Assembly: GCA_022432975.1 (NCBI GenBank)
Contig: CM039502.1
Coordinates: forward strand, 69,279,318-69,343,317
Direction: 5' to 3'
Length of the DNA: 64,000 nt
Origin: Begonia masoniana
Lineage: Eukaryota > Streptophyta > Magnoliopsida > Cucurbitales > Begoniaceae
A program made the translations under genes and the position numbers. The notes beneath the pieces were generated by a model that was given only the letters and a program-made list of their open reading frames with translations, made no database searches and had not been told where the DNA came from. Position 1 is the first letter of the stretch. Each line of letters begins with the position of its first letter. Below, piece by piece: positions 1 to 11,516 of the stretch.

Positions 1-1698
1 AGATCCATGTGAAGTAGTTGTAGAGGCTTGGATAAAGAGATTGCATTTTTTGATGCAAAGGAACTTTTGACTTGCTTGCCCATTTGGCAAGCTTCACAAA
101 CTTTATCCTTCTCAAAGGATATTTTTGAAATTCCTATAACTAGATTATTCTTAGTAATCTTAGCTAAGGTATCCATACCTACGTGTCATAATCTTCTATG
201 TCAAGTCCAACTATCAACCAACAAATTCACAGCAAAGTATTTCTCATCAAAATATTCAATATTATCTAAATCAATTGTGTACACATTTTCTTTTCTATAA
301 TCTTTAAACAACACTTTGTTAGATGAGATATCCTTAATTATGCAAGAATTTGATTTAAAAGTCACTTTATATCCTTTATCACACAATTGGCTAATACTAA
401 GTAAATTATGCTTTAACCTTTCTACTAACAACACATTTTCAATAATAGGGTTAGAGCAATTACCTATGTTACTGATGCCAACAATTTTTCCCTTTTGATT
501 CCCGCCAAAAGTGACGTTTCCTTTCTTCTTGTTGACAAAGGTAAACTTCGTTGAGTCTCCCGTCATATGCCTCGAGCATCCACTATCGAGGTACCATTGA
601 TTCTTCCCAAGAGAACTATCAACCTACAAAATAGTAATCAAGTGGTCTTCTTAGGTACCCAAATCTTTTGGGTCCTAGTGTTAGGTTTGGTTCCCTTAGG
701 AACCCACTGTAATTTACTAAATAAATTAGAGTTATTAAATTTTAAAGGACATACAAAATATTTATGGCCTGCTTCATTACACATGTGGCACGAGGATGGT
801 TTGACAAAAAAATTATTGTATACTTTCTTTTTATTAAACTTTTCATAACCAATTCCGGCCTTATCAAAAGTTACTCTTTAACTTCCTAAGAGCATATTCA
901 AGTTTTTACTCCCATTAGTGAATTTCAAAATTATGTCATCAAACTATCATTCTTAGACATAAGATCACTAGTTTTCATTTCATGTAAACTAATCTCTTTA
1001 GCATGCTTTTTAATTAAGTTAGCATTTTCCTTTTTCAACAGATTGTATTTAGACTTAAACATGTCATATTGTTTAACTAAATCATTGAAGGCATCAATTA
1101 GATCACCATCATCATTATCACTCTACAAGAATCACTAACCTCGTTTTCCTTGGCCATGAAGCACAAGTTTGCCACTTCCTCGTCTTCGGAGGAGGTGTCG
1201 CTCTCGCTATCATCCCATGTTGCTTTCATGGCCCTCTTTTTAAACTTTTTGGGAGCTTTCTTGGCTTGAGGACATTCCCCCTTGATGTGTCCCGGCTTTC
1301 CACATTCAAAACACATGATCTCCTTTTCTTTTTGTGGTTTATCTCCCTTTGAGAACCTCTTCCCTTGTATCCTATTTCGTTGGAGAAATTTGGTGAACTT
1401 TCTAGTGATGAATGCAATCTCCTCGTCATCCTCTTCTTGCTCGGATTCTTCGTTTTTGCTTGACGAGGGTTGAGGGCAATATATTTTCTCTTGGAGACTT
1501 CCTTTTCTTTGAGATCTTCCTTCTCATTAGCTCTCATTCTAATCTTATGTGTCATGAGAGATCCAATGAGTTCTTCAAGTTTGAGAACTTTAAGATCCCT
1601 AGCTTCTTGAATGGCTGTCACCTTGGGCTGCCACTATAACGACTCTTTTTCCTAGTATGATATTGTCCGCTCTGGGGATTGGGCCGTAGCCCAATATC

Positions 1699-1800
1699 CA
1701 CCCCTCACGACTTTGTTTGGCGAGGACTTCTCAGTCGGTCGCCCAACCTAGTACTACTCTCGCTGAAGCACTTTTAACTTCGGAGTTCTTATGGGATCCG
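1699..1800 (-). repeat. 5S-rRNA-like block in Cassandra 3' LTR
   Basis: The minus strand reads GGATCCCATAAGAACTCCG, then AGTTAAAAGTGCTTCAGCGA and GAGTAGTACTAGGTTGGGCG. This matches the 5S rRNA core, including the A-box and C-box parts of the RNA polymerase III internal promoter. It is embedded in an LTR, so it is not a functional 5S gene. Confidence 0.85.
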
Positions 1801-2102
1801 TTGTCAATTGTGCTCCAAAACACGTCTTACTATCTTGGGAGGGTTTCCTTACATATGTTTCATTTTCATATACTTCCCCAAGCGATGCGGGATTGTGACG
1901 ACCCCCTCTTTACGACCCGGGATTCACCTATATACTCGAGTCCGGGATCCGCCTACACTCAGCTTAGGTCCCGAGGTTTGCCCTGCAACCCGAGGTTTGC
2001 CCCGCAGTCGTACTCATACGTACGCATTCCATTCGGGTCATCACAATCACTCCCACTTGAGGGCCCAACGTCCTCGTTGGCCACATTTTCGGTTCGGTAC
2101 AG

Positions 2103-2114
2103 GCTCTGATACTA
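2103..2114 (-). other. Primer-binding site of the Cassandra TRIM
   Basis: The minus strand reads TAGTATCAGAGC, one mismatch from the methionine-tRNA complement. It lies two bases inside the LTR. Confidence 0.82.
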
Positions 2115-2180
2115 TTTATAACGACTCCTTTTCCCAGTAAGATATTGTCCGCTCTGGAGATTGGGCCGTAGCTCAATATC

Positions 2181-2283
2181 TACCCCTCACGGCTTTGTTT
2201 GGCGAGGACTTCCCAGTCGGTCACCCAACCTGGTACTACTCTCGTCGAAGCACTTTTAACTTCGAAGTTCTTACGGGATCCAT
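2181..2283 (-). repeat. 5S-rRNA-like block in Cassandra 5' LTR
   Basis: Second copy of the 5S-like core, more diverged (reads GGATCCCGTAAGAACTTCGA on the minus strand). It sits at the same place in the other LTR. Confidence 0.82.
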
Positions 2284-3134
2284 TGTCAATTGTGCTCCAA
2301 AATGCGTCTTACTATCTTGGGAGGGTTTCCTTACATATGTTTCATTTCCATATACTTTCTCAAGCGATGCGGGATTGTGACGACCCCCTCTTTACGACCC
2401 GGGATTCACCTACACTCGAGTCCGGGATTCACATACACTCGACTTAGGTCCCGAGGTTTGCCCCACAGTTGTACTCATACGTACACATTCCATTCGGGTC
2501 ATCACAGCCACCCTATTGGTAGACACTTAAGAATCTTCCTTATCAATTCTTCATTTGAATACATTCTACCAAGCACTTTTAAGCTATTAGTAATGTTAGT
2601 AAAACGAGTAAACATTGAGCTAATAGATTCAGCCTTTTTCCATAGAGAACAATTCATATTCATGCACTAACATACTCATTTTACTTTCTTTTACTTGATT
2701 TGTTCCTTCGTGAGTTATTTCAAGTAAACGCCAAATTTCAAATGCACTATCACAACCTTGTACTCTATTAAATTCATCTCTATTTAGAGCACAGTATAAA
2801 GTGTTGATTGCCTTAGCATTCAAGCTCAAATTCTTTTCATCTAAATCACTTAGTTCATGTGATGCTTTGGGAATACTAACACCATTTTAAATTTTGACCA
2901 TTATGAATGGACCATTTTTAATGATATTCTATAAATCATAATTCATAACTTGAACAAAAATTCTCATCCTAGACTTCCAATAAACATAATCATTTCCATC
3001 AAAGAATGGAGGTCTAGTAATAGATTGTCCTTCTACATGTGAGGTGTTGGTGTTGAGTGCCATATCTGGTTATGCAACAATATATATATAATCACACAAA
3101 TCTAACATTCACAATTTAGAAAATTTTAAACCTT

Positions 3135-3148
3135 GCTCTAATACCAAT
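3135..3148 (-). other. Primer-binding site of copia A
   Basis: The minus strand reads ATTGGTATTAGAGC immediately next to the LTR end. This is one base from the plant initiator-methionine tRNA complement TGGTATCAGAGC used by most plant copia elements. Confidence 0.8.
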
Positions 3149-4180
3149 TGTATGATCGTGATTGTCTAAGAAGGGGGGTGAATTAGAAATTTCTTAATCT
3201 AATCGTTTTTAACAATGCAAATTAGATTTATATTATCTTCTCTTTTTGTATGCAATTACTAACAAACACATAAAAGTAATAGTAAGGGAAAGAGATTGAC
3301 ACCGATATTTTTACGTGGTTTGGCCAACCTTGTCTACGTCTGCGCTTCAAGGTTTCTCCCTTGAAGATCCTTTCTTTCTCCTCAACGAGATTTCTTGATA
3401 GAACTTCACGGGCGTTGATCTATTGCCTTACAACTTTGGATTGAACTTCACGAACATCAATTCACTGCCTTCAAGTTTTACAATGTTGAGAAATATTGAA
3501 CACAAAGCTACACACTCTCAAAAATAAAATATCAAGTTTAGGTGTAGAAAGGTGTAGAGAGTCTAGGAGTATTACAAATTTAAGCTCGTGAGAGATTAGA
3601 GAAAATTGTTCAAGTTGGCAAAAGTTTTTTTCTCGAGCTCCTTTTCTTCCTTTTATACTGGTGTCCGTAAATTGCTTCTCATTCGGACGACTCCTTGTTT
3701 CAGTACTAAAAATATGACCGTTGAGAAGAATCTATACGAAGAAAACTAGCTGTTGTGATCTGTAGTCGATATTACTCGCGGCGGAAGTCTTTTTGATTTG
3801 GATGATGTTATCCTAGTAGATGAAATCTTTGTTCTGTTGACTTCGCTATTCGATCGACTTATTTATTGGTTTTGGTCGACAATGATTTCAGTAAACGTCA
3901 AAATCTGGTCGACTTGAGTTTGTTCGGTATTGAGTTCGGTAGACTTCAGAATCTGGTCGACTTGGTTTTGGTCGTTGTTGATTTTGGTAGGCTTCAGAGT
4001 CTGATCAACTTGGTTTTGGTCGTTGTTGATTTCGGTAGACTTCAGAGTCTGGTCGATGTAATTTCCACGGATGACTTCGGTCGATAATCAACTGGTTCTG
4101 CCATCGGTCGATGTTCATTTTGGCAGATGACTTAAACGTCTGGTTTGCATTATGCATACTCTAGTCTTGACTACCAACAT
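3149..4180 (-). repeat. 5' LTR of copia A
   Basis: On the minus strand it begins TGTTGGTAGTC (at 4180) and ends GATCATACA (at 3149), directly before a primer-binding site. Length is 1032 bp. It contains an imperfect tandem repeat of about 50 bp at 3866-4087 (GGTAGACTTCAGAGTCTGG-like units), which explains the spurious open frame there. The other LTR would lie left of the window, so no target-site duplication can be checked. Confidence 0.75.
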
Positions 4181-4330
4181 TTAATCAAAAACATTAGAAA
4201 ACATAATACATTTTTTTTTAAAAAAAAAAGCATTTTCAATTAACCGCAACGATTAATAACATTCATTTCTTACAATCATTTTATGGTTATATATTTCAAT
4301 TAATCACAATCATCAAAAATATAATTAGAC
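4181..4330. other. AT-rich stretch, nothing recognised
   Basis: Short AT-rich DNA with homopolymer runs between the copia A LTR and the interior of copia B. It may be diverged copia B sequence or an older insertion. Confidence 0.3.
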
Positions 4331-6394
4331 TTAAACACATTTGAAGTTAACACAAGTGTTGGTTTGGTGGAGGGTGGAAAGTTCCTCGATCATGGCGGTG
4401 AGCCAATGAGGAGACTTGGCAGCTTGAGCAACAATTTGTTGTTCAAGGGGAGGCACAAGGGGGAAAGCCTTAAGTTTGAAAACACCAGCTTTGGCTATGG
4501 TTGTCATAGGGTGAGGGATGAGAACAAAAGGATGGGACACTTGGGTAGTTATAGGGTCAGATGGGAGAATGGGTTAAGAGGGACTATCTGTAGAACTAAG
4601 GGAGGATTGGTTTGTAGGGATTGGTGGAGAAACTGGTAAGATGGAAGGAGAAGAGTGTGGGGCAGAGGATGGGGTGGTGGTGGAGAGAGGGTGAGATATA
4701 CTAGGGATAATAAGGTTAAAAGGTGAGGATAGAGAAACTGGGTTTGGGAAGGAAGAGAACGGAAATTGAGACTCGACAAAGATAACGTGACGGGAGATGT
4801 AAACTTTATGAGAGTTAGGTTCGAGACAAAGGTGACCTTTGTGATTTGGACTAGAGCCTAAGAAGACACACGGAAGAGACCTTGGTTGAAGCTTGTGTTG
4901 GTTGAAGGGACGAAGGAGTAGAAAGCAAAGAAATCCAAAAACACGAAGGGAGAAGTAAGGTGGGAGTTTGTGGAACAAACACTCAAAAGGGGACTTGTGG
5001 TTTAAGACTGGAGTATGAAGGAAATTGATTAGACTAATGGGAAGGAAATTGATTAGACTAGTAGCTGTGCGAAAAGCATAAGGCCAGAAATGTTGAGGGA
5101 GAAACCAGTCTCAACAACGTAACGGTTTTTCCATTCTACCCGACCATTTTGATTGGGGGTATACGGACAAGAAATATGATGGTGAATGCCCAGAGATTTA
5201 AACAGAGGGGTAAGAGACTAAAATTCACCACCCCATTCCGATTGGACACTTTTGATTTTAAGAGAGAATTGAGTAAGGACAAATTGATAAAAGTTTACAA
5301 AAGTATTGTATACTTCGCTTTTTAATTTTAGTAGAAAAAGCCAAGTGAAAGGAGTACAGTCGTCAATAAATAGAACAAAATATCATGCACCCATGACAGA
5401 TTTTATCGGGGAGGGGCCACACACATCTGTATGTACAACATCGAATGGAAAACAAGCATGTGATTGCAAAATTGTATAAGCTGATGGCTTTTACTCATTT
5501 GACAAGGGGTACAAGTTTCATACAAAATATTGTCAAAATTGAGATTACAAAAAGTAAGAACTTGCTGAAGCACCCATGGAGAAGGATGACCCAGCCAACG
5601 ATGCCAGAGGGTGGCTGGAGGAGAAGCAGGAACCGAAAGCCGAGCAGGCTTGTTAGGGGCTGCAAGCCGGGTCCGCTGAAGGGAAAACCGGTCTGTGAGC
5701 TGGGCCAAAAAGGAGCATTAGGCCGAGTGCTGCAGATCGGGCAAGGAGATCGCTGAAAAACAACGTTAGCCTGGAGCTGAGTCGGCATCGGTAGAGCAAC
5801 AGCGAGATTTTCTTTCTCCCGCCGAAAGTCGTAACTTTGGAAAAGGCTGTAAATTTATTCAAGCGGTGGCTGGTCGGAGTGATTGGTGATGGAGGTCACG
5901 AAGGGGCTGTACTCACTGCCCAAACCTCCCAAAAAGTAGAGAAGTTAATCTTGATACAGCACACTTTGGCCGATTGTAGCGAGAGTGTTGCAGATAGATA
6001 TAAGTTTGTGTATGTAAGCGGTAGCCGAGACGCCATCTTTGGAAAGACAGTGAAGCTGATTTCAGAGGTTAGTGATGCGGGCCAACGAGAAAGAAGCAAA
6101 ATGCGCGGCCAGAGCCGTCTAGACTGCATTGGCGGTGGTAAAGGCGACAAATTGGGGCAGCAAGTCCTCTGACATTGAGGAGAAGATCCAGCTCAATATA
6201 AGGTTGTTGTATCGTTGCCAAATGAGGAAATCAGAATTTGGTTCAGAAAAGAGGTTGTCTAGTAACGAAAGAGAGGGCAAGTAAGATTCTTCGAGCAGGT
6301 GTGCAATTCTGTTTGTAGTGACAATGTGTAGGAGTTGAGTCTTTTATACGAGAAAATTTGTGGAGTTGAATTTGGTGGTTAATGTTTGATTCAT
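4331..6394 (-). pseudogene. Ty1/copia gag-pol remnant (copia B)
   Basis: Decayed copia polyprotein on the minus strand. Gag starts near 6394 (MNQTLTTKFNSTNF) and continues to about 5900 with stops and frameshifts; a gag segment reading NLFSEPNSDFLIWQRYNNL is near 6200. The GAG-pre-integrase zinc region is at 5403-5708 (LWHRWLGHPS, then TCTPCQMSKSHQ). The integrase C-terminal part is at 4574-4978 (LQPRSLPCVFLGSSPNHKGH, KVYISRHVIF). The segment just before reverse transcriptase is at 4331-4540 (HPMTTIAKAG, WLTAMIEELSTL). Reverse transcriptase, RNase H and the 3' LTR are missing here; they were lost or lie left of copia A. The element is split by the gypsy insertion at 6446-18128, after which its 5' leader and LTR resume. 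Confidence 0.82.
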
Positions 6395-7232
6395 GGATGG
6401 AAAAGGTGTGAGGGAGGGAGAAAAAGCAGTTGAGGGGGAGGAAAGTGTAACACCCGACAATCTCGGCCAGGTAATTTTCTTAACCATTTTAATTGTCACC
6501 CTTTTATTTTAAATTTAATACCAAGACTTATTTATTACAAGTTGGGTGAAACTAGGCTGGGTGGCAAGTTTGTAATTAAGGAGGATTTTAATTGGTATAA
6601 ATAGGTTATGGGAATTCTTAAACCTCATTAAAACCTCACTGTACCCTCTCTGCCAGTTATTCCTTCGCCGGTGACCAATTCTTCATCCTCCACTCCGACA
6701 ATCCATGCTCTAGGTAAGATTTAGACAATGTAGTTATTGAGTAGTTACTTAGAGCTCTGTCTTCAGCTAGAACTTGAGGTTTCAGATTCTTCACTAACAG
6801 AGTAATGGTAGAGACAATCATGATCTGTGTTTAGTAATGACATTTTCGATTCGATTCTGGACATTAAGATAACAGATCGTGTTTAGTTGCTAGATTTAAT
6901 CCGGTTATTTAGGTTCTGGAAGTTTAATCTGTACACACTAGGCGCTCGACTAGGAAGAATTAGAAATATTTATGTTAGATACTAGGATGACTTTTAGTTA
7001 GGATTTTGATTTAACACTGTAATGTCAAATGTTTCTAGGTGAAGAAGTTTGAAGGGAAGTGCTCAAGTTGCTAAGGAAACCAGGTAAGTGAGTGAGTAAG
7101 ATTTCTGGCCATCAAGGCCCTACATCACGAGGGTACTAGGTAGAAGTTGTCTATGAGTTTAAAGATTTTCTATGCTATTGTCTGTTTGGTTATGATACTT
7201 GAGTTGATGTTGTGATCCTTTGATGAATGAAT

Positions 7233-9869
7233 TGTAGCACCCAGCCCTATCGAACCAGCTCTTTTATTATTAATAAAATACACTTTATTAGTCAATAAAT
7301 TAAGTAGGGTTATTAAATAACTTGGCAAAGGGCATTAGAGTAAATTGCAATTTTCAAAGAGTGGATAACGTATTTAAGGGAAGAGGGTTGGGTTTAATGC
7401 ACTGTAGCCGCCACCATTTCATACCATTTCCTCTTCGGGTTTCAGCTCAGGCAGACGAGCTCTCTAGGCGATCTTCCTCGCGAGATTCACCTTCGACCTA
7501 GGTAAGTTTCCATTCATCTTCTCGATATTATAGTGAGTAGATAGCGGGAGTGCAATGCGTGTGTAACTTGGTGAATGCTGTGAGTGGGCTGAGTTCGAGT
7601 TTAGTGCTGAACCAAGAATGTGCGATGGCCCGAAGTTCTAAGCTAGCTCCTTAGATTCGTGAATGGTGTGGGATGAGATTTAGTGAAGTTCTGATTAGTG
7701 TTCTGTTTATGACACTAGGTGAACAGGGCTTTCAAGTAGTTGAAACCGAGCGATTTCCAGGAGACCAGGTAAGTAGAGTTTGTTTGTGCCTTCGGGCCTA
7801 CATCACAAAACAGTAGGATTAATGTATGTTCGTGTGCTTATTTCCAGTTGTCATGCATCATATTTTGAAATGTACGAAAATGAATTTACATGATTTTGAA
7901 TCGGCAAGGAATGAACAGATTGAAACAGTACGTGAAGCAGATTTGCTGTTAAGGGAATTAATCCAACCCTTAATGAGCCAGTGGATTGAGGTTTTGGGAA
8001 AAGTGATCCGCTTCCCAATCCGACAGGGGGATCTGAACAGTTATGAGTATCAGATTTGCTGTTAGGGGAATTAATCCAACCCTTAACGAGCCAGTGGATA
8101 TTTATACTTTGGGAGAAATGATCCAACTCCCAATTTCACAGGGGGATCTGTACAGAAACGATGAATATGCAACTGAGATGAGAAAAGTAGAAACTGCATG
8201 TTTAGGAATTTATGATTCAGTATTTCATTTCACTATTGCTTTACTTGCTTAGCATTAGGCTAATAGATGAGTTTTGTGATGTAGGTGAAGAAGCTTTAGC
8301 AGGTGTGTTTACTGAGTTCACAGAAGGCTAGTTGGGTTGGAGGAGTGCATCCACACAATGTTCTGGCAGCTGATGGGGCAGTTTAATTGATATCTGTTGG
8401 AGTGAAGGTTTTATTATCAATGCTTTATTTTAGATGGATCGAGTTTTCATAACAGTAGTGATTTCAGTGTTTTGAACAAATTGAGTTTTATTATTTGATA
8501 ATGGCATTCCGCTGAGGTTTGAAGATTTGCACTTGTTGGATTTTAAGCAATACATGGGTTTGAATCCTTTTCTGAGTGATTTCAGTAAGGCAAATAGATT
8601 CTTTTTCATAAATGGAGTTATATTGTATAATTAGGAGTAGCCAGAATGTCGCCCGGAATCTATCGGTAGATGGGATGTGTTTTGTTATCTGTCGGTAGAT
8701 GCATTCTATCGGCAGAAGTTGAGTAGTTTGAACCTACCGGAAGAAGATGTCTGTCGGTAGGTGTATCCAAATTTCTATCGGATGATGTCTTCAGTAAAGG
8801 CATCGGAAGATGTAGCCTTATTTCTATCGATAGATATAGACCCATTTCTATCGGCAGATGAAGTCATGTTGACTTCATCGGCAGTTGAAGTTGTATGTGC
8901 AGTCGTGTTGGCTTCATCGGCAGATGAAGTCATGTTGACTTCATCGGCAGATGAAGTTGCGCTGACGTCATCGGCAGATGAAATCGTGTTGACGTCATCG
9001 GCAGATGAAGTTGTGCTGACGTCATCGGCAGATGAAATTGTGTTGACGTCATCGGCAGATGAAGTCATGTTGACTTCATCGGCAGATGAAGTCATGTTGA
9101 CTTCATCGGCAGATGAAGTCATGTTGACTTCATCGGCAGATGAAGTCATGTTGACTTCATCGGCAGATGAAGTCATGTTGACTTCATCGGCAGATGAAGT
9201 CATGTTGACTTCATCGGCAGATGAAGTCATGTTGACTTCATCGGCAGATGAAGTCATGTTGACTTCATCGGCAGATGAAGTCATGTTGACTTCATCGGCA
9301 GATGAAGTCATGTTGACTTCATCGGCAGATGAAGTCATGTTGACTTCATCGGCAGATGAAGTCATGTTGACTTCATCGGCAGATGAAGTCATGTTGACTT
9401 CATCGGCAGATGAAGTCATGTTGACTTCATCGGCAGATGAAGTCATGTTGACTTCATCGGCAGATGAAGTCATGTTGACTTCATCGGCAGATGAAGTCAT
9501 GTTGACTTCATCGGCAGATGAAGTCATGTTGACTTCATCGGCAGATGAAGTCATGTTGACTTCAGTCAAGTCTCAGGTCCACGTCATCGGCAGGAGTATT
9601 ATATTTGCTGTGTCTGCTTCTTCCGTTGATTTTTTTTTCCACCGGCAGATGTGGTTGTCTTTAGAGTTTTTAATAGTGTTTTGTGATTTAAACCTTTATT
9701 TCTTTTGGTCGATTTATCTCGAACATATTATCCAAACACTTTATGGTTTTGTTTAACTCTAAGTTACTTAAATTAATTCCGCTGCAAAATTTTAAATTAT
9801 GAATGAAGTTTTTAGTTCGTGTACGGGTTTTGTGTGACGAACCGGGTTCAGAGAATTCGGGGCGTTACA
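7233..9869 (+). mobile_element. Solo LTR of a second chromovirus family, nested in the gypsy 1 5' LTR
   Basis: It begins TGTAGCACCCAGC and ends GGGGCGTTACA, and is flanked by the 5-bp duplication TGAAT (7228-7232 and 9870-9874). Length is 2637 bp. The partner LTR of gypsy 1 has an uninterrupted sequence at this site, which confirms the insertion. Only one LTR and no interior is present, as expected after recombination between two LTRs. It holds the 27-bp array at 8851-9565 and the same leader signals as the other LTRs (CAGGTAAGT-like near 7768, GATGTAGGTG near 8279). Confidence 0.9.
8851..9565. repeat. 27-bp minisatellite made of near-perfect palindromes
   Basis: About 26 tandem copies of a 27-bp unit. 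Each contains GATGAAGTCA, then TGT, then TGACTTCATC, which is a 10-bp inverted repeat with a 3-base loop. Units are separated by GGCA. The first six or so copies vary; the rest are nearly uniform, suggesting recent expansion from one end. Because the unit is a multiple of three and self-complementary, long open frames appear on both strands (8761-9756 plus and 8775-9569 minus), reading SADEVMLTS or SADEVNMTS repeats. These are by-products and not evidence of a protein. Confidence 0.95.
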
Positions 9870-10634
9870 TGAATAGCTCGTTCAGTAGTCTGATGAACTA
9901 TGATTACTCATGCTCATGCATCATGAATATTTCATAAGCATATGAAAATGTTTTAAGTACATGATTTCTTCCATGAACAAGATATGAACATGAAACATAT
10001 GCAACAAGGATTAAGAGAGGGTTGGGGCGGTTTGGCTTATGTCACTGTCCAAAAGGAGGACCATGAATACGACCCGCAAAGGACTATGTACACTCTCACT
10101 GTCAACCCCCTTTTCGGCACAAATCCTCCCTTAATCCATATGATGAAAACGATGAACATGAATAAGAACAAGAACAAGAAAAGATCATGAACATGTGTTT
10201 CTTTAATTTGTACATTCATGCATACATGTTAGCATTGCACTCCTTACTAAGCATTAGGCTTATAGTTTAAACCTTATGATGTAGGTGGAGAACTACCAGG
10301 TGAGGATTTCAAGTCTAATGAGGATGTCTAAGGTTGGTTGCTGGAAGGAGTGCAGGTTGTCAGTGAGTGGCTGGAAAGGTGATTTCAACTCCTGGTTACT
10401 ACTTTTATCATGTTAGTAAGGTTATGAATATTGAGGTCTATGTAGGATGATTTCTTAAAACAATGGATACTGGAACCTGACTGACTAACTTCTGAGTTTG
10501 AGAATGATTGTGAAATGATAGAATAATCTGTTTTGTTAGAGTCTCTCGCTACACGTATTCTAGATGAGATTATGGTCCAACTGTGAGTTAGTCTATTCAG
10601 TCATGTTGAAGTTTGTGAAAGTCTGAAGGTTTCC

Positions 10635-10790
10635 TGTCTATCGGATGAAGTCTTCCATCGGATGAAGTCTTCCATCGGATGAAGTCTTCCATCTGATGAA
10701 GTCCTCCATCGGATGAAGTCCTCCATCGGATGAAGTCTTCCATCGGATGAAGTCTTCCATCGGATGAAGTCTTCCATCGGATCATGTCTT
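10635..10790. repeat. 17-bp minisatellite in gypsy 1 5' LTR
   Basis: About eight copies of ATCGGATGAAGTCTTCC with a few variants. The 3' LTR has only about one copy at the matching place (near 17565-17590), so the array changed length after insertion. Confidence 0.9.
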
Positions 10791-11358
10791 CTATCAGAAT
10801 GAAGTTAAATAAGTCACGTGTTGTGCTTGTGTCAATCGGTAGGAGTCGATATTAAGTCTTGTCGTTTTGTGATCGGATGAAGTTTATTGAGTCATGTGAT
10901 GAGCATGTGTCAATCGGTAGAAGCCGATATTAGATCTTATCGTTTTGTGATCGGAATGAGATTTAATGTATCACGTGGGATGCATGTGTCAATCGGTAGA
11001 AGCCGATATTAGTCTTGTCATTTTGTGATCGGAATGAGATTTAATGAATCGCGTGGGACGCATGTTTCAATAGGTAGAAGTTGTTTATTTCTATCGGAAG
11101 AAGTTTAAGGAGTCAAGTGGGTTGCACGTGACAATCGGTAGATGTCATTTGATTTTCAATTTCCTCGGTCAAAAGCTTTAACGTTTTGTCTATTTATAAG
11201 TGTTATTTACATATTGAGTTTTCCGCTGTACAATCGAGAAGTATAGATAGAATTTTCATCATCGAGAGAAATTTTTAAATTTTTTCGTAAATTTCTTAGT
11301 CCAGTCCTATGTTTGGGTAGCAAAAACCGAGTCTGAAAGACTTGGGGCGTTACAATTA

Positions 11359-11370
11359 TGGTATCAAAGC
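11359..11370 (+). other. Primer-binding site of gypsy 1
   Basis: TGGTATCAAAGC, one base from the methionine-tRNA complement, four bases after the LTR end. Confidence 0.85.
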
Positions 11371-11516
11371 TAAACCAGGTTCTAAAATCGATTCTGTAGA
11401 CTGCCTTCCAGCACTGACTGCCACCTGAGTACACTCCAACAACTGTAATTATTTACGATTTTAGTAATGTCATTGCGTTAAGATGTGTTTATGATTACTT
11501 GTTTAGGAATCTCAAA

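Larger units (their letters stand above)
1635..2506 (-). mobile_element. Cassandra-type TRIM retrotransposon
   Basis: A complete 872-bp non-coding miniature LTR retrotransposon. Two direct repeats, 1635-2045 and 2117-2506 (411 and 390 bp), flank only 71 bp of interior. On the minus strand the LTRs begin TGTGATGACCC and end GAGTCGTTATA. The interior has a methionine-tRNA primer site at 2103-2114 and a purine-rich tract at about 2046-2060. Both LTRs contain a 5S-rRNA-like block, which is diagnostic of Cassandra. The 5-bp duplication GCCAC at 1630-1634 and 2507-2511 marks insertion into the gag of copia A. The two LTRs differ by scattered substitutions and a roughly 20-bp length difference, so the insertion is not recent. 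With no coding capacity it must have moved in trans. Confidence 0.92.
1..3063 (-). pseudogene. Ty1/copia gag-pol remnant (copia A), cut by the window edge and by a Cassandra TRIM
   Basis: Retrotransposon polyprotein read on the minus strand. A start codon sits near 3063 (reading MALNTNTSHVEG), just downstream of the primer-binding site. Gag sequence follows in broken frames (2629-2829 and up to about 2510), is interrupted by the TRIM at 1635-2506, and resumes at 1621-1226 (TAIQEARDLKVLKLEELIG). A CX2CX4HX4C zinc knuckle (CFECGKPGHIKGEC) lies at about 1270-1316. The segment 566-201 resembles the stretch between protease and the GAG-pre-integrase domain (LLSISQLCDKGYKVTF). Sequence near the left edge resembles the pre-integrase Cys motif. 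Frames are broken in several places, so the copy is dead. The rest of pol lies outside the window. Confidence 0.85.
6446..11354 (+). repeat. 5' LTR of gypsy 1, split by a solo LTR
   Basis: Its two flanks (6446-7232 and 9870-11354) align with the 3' LTR at 15979-18128. The middle is a separate solo LTR. Beyond that insertion, this LTR also has a longer 17-bp minisatellite (10635-10790) than its partner. Confidence 0.9.

Noticed and set aside
1699..2283. Two functional 5S rRNA genes
   Set aside because: The 5S-like blocks lie inside LTRs with flanking primer site and target duplication, which is the Cassandra pattern.
3866..4087. 73-codon repetitive open frame
   Set aside because: It is an imperfect repeat inside the copia A LTR.
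8761..9756. 331-codon open frame of SADEVMLTS repeats as a repetitive protein gene
   Set aside because: It is produced by a 27-bp palindromic minisatellite inside a solo LTR. The opposite strand gives an equivalent frame, and there is no promoter or non-repeat domain.
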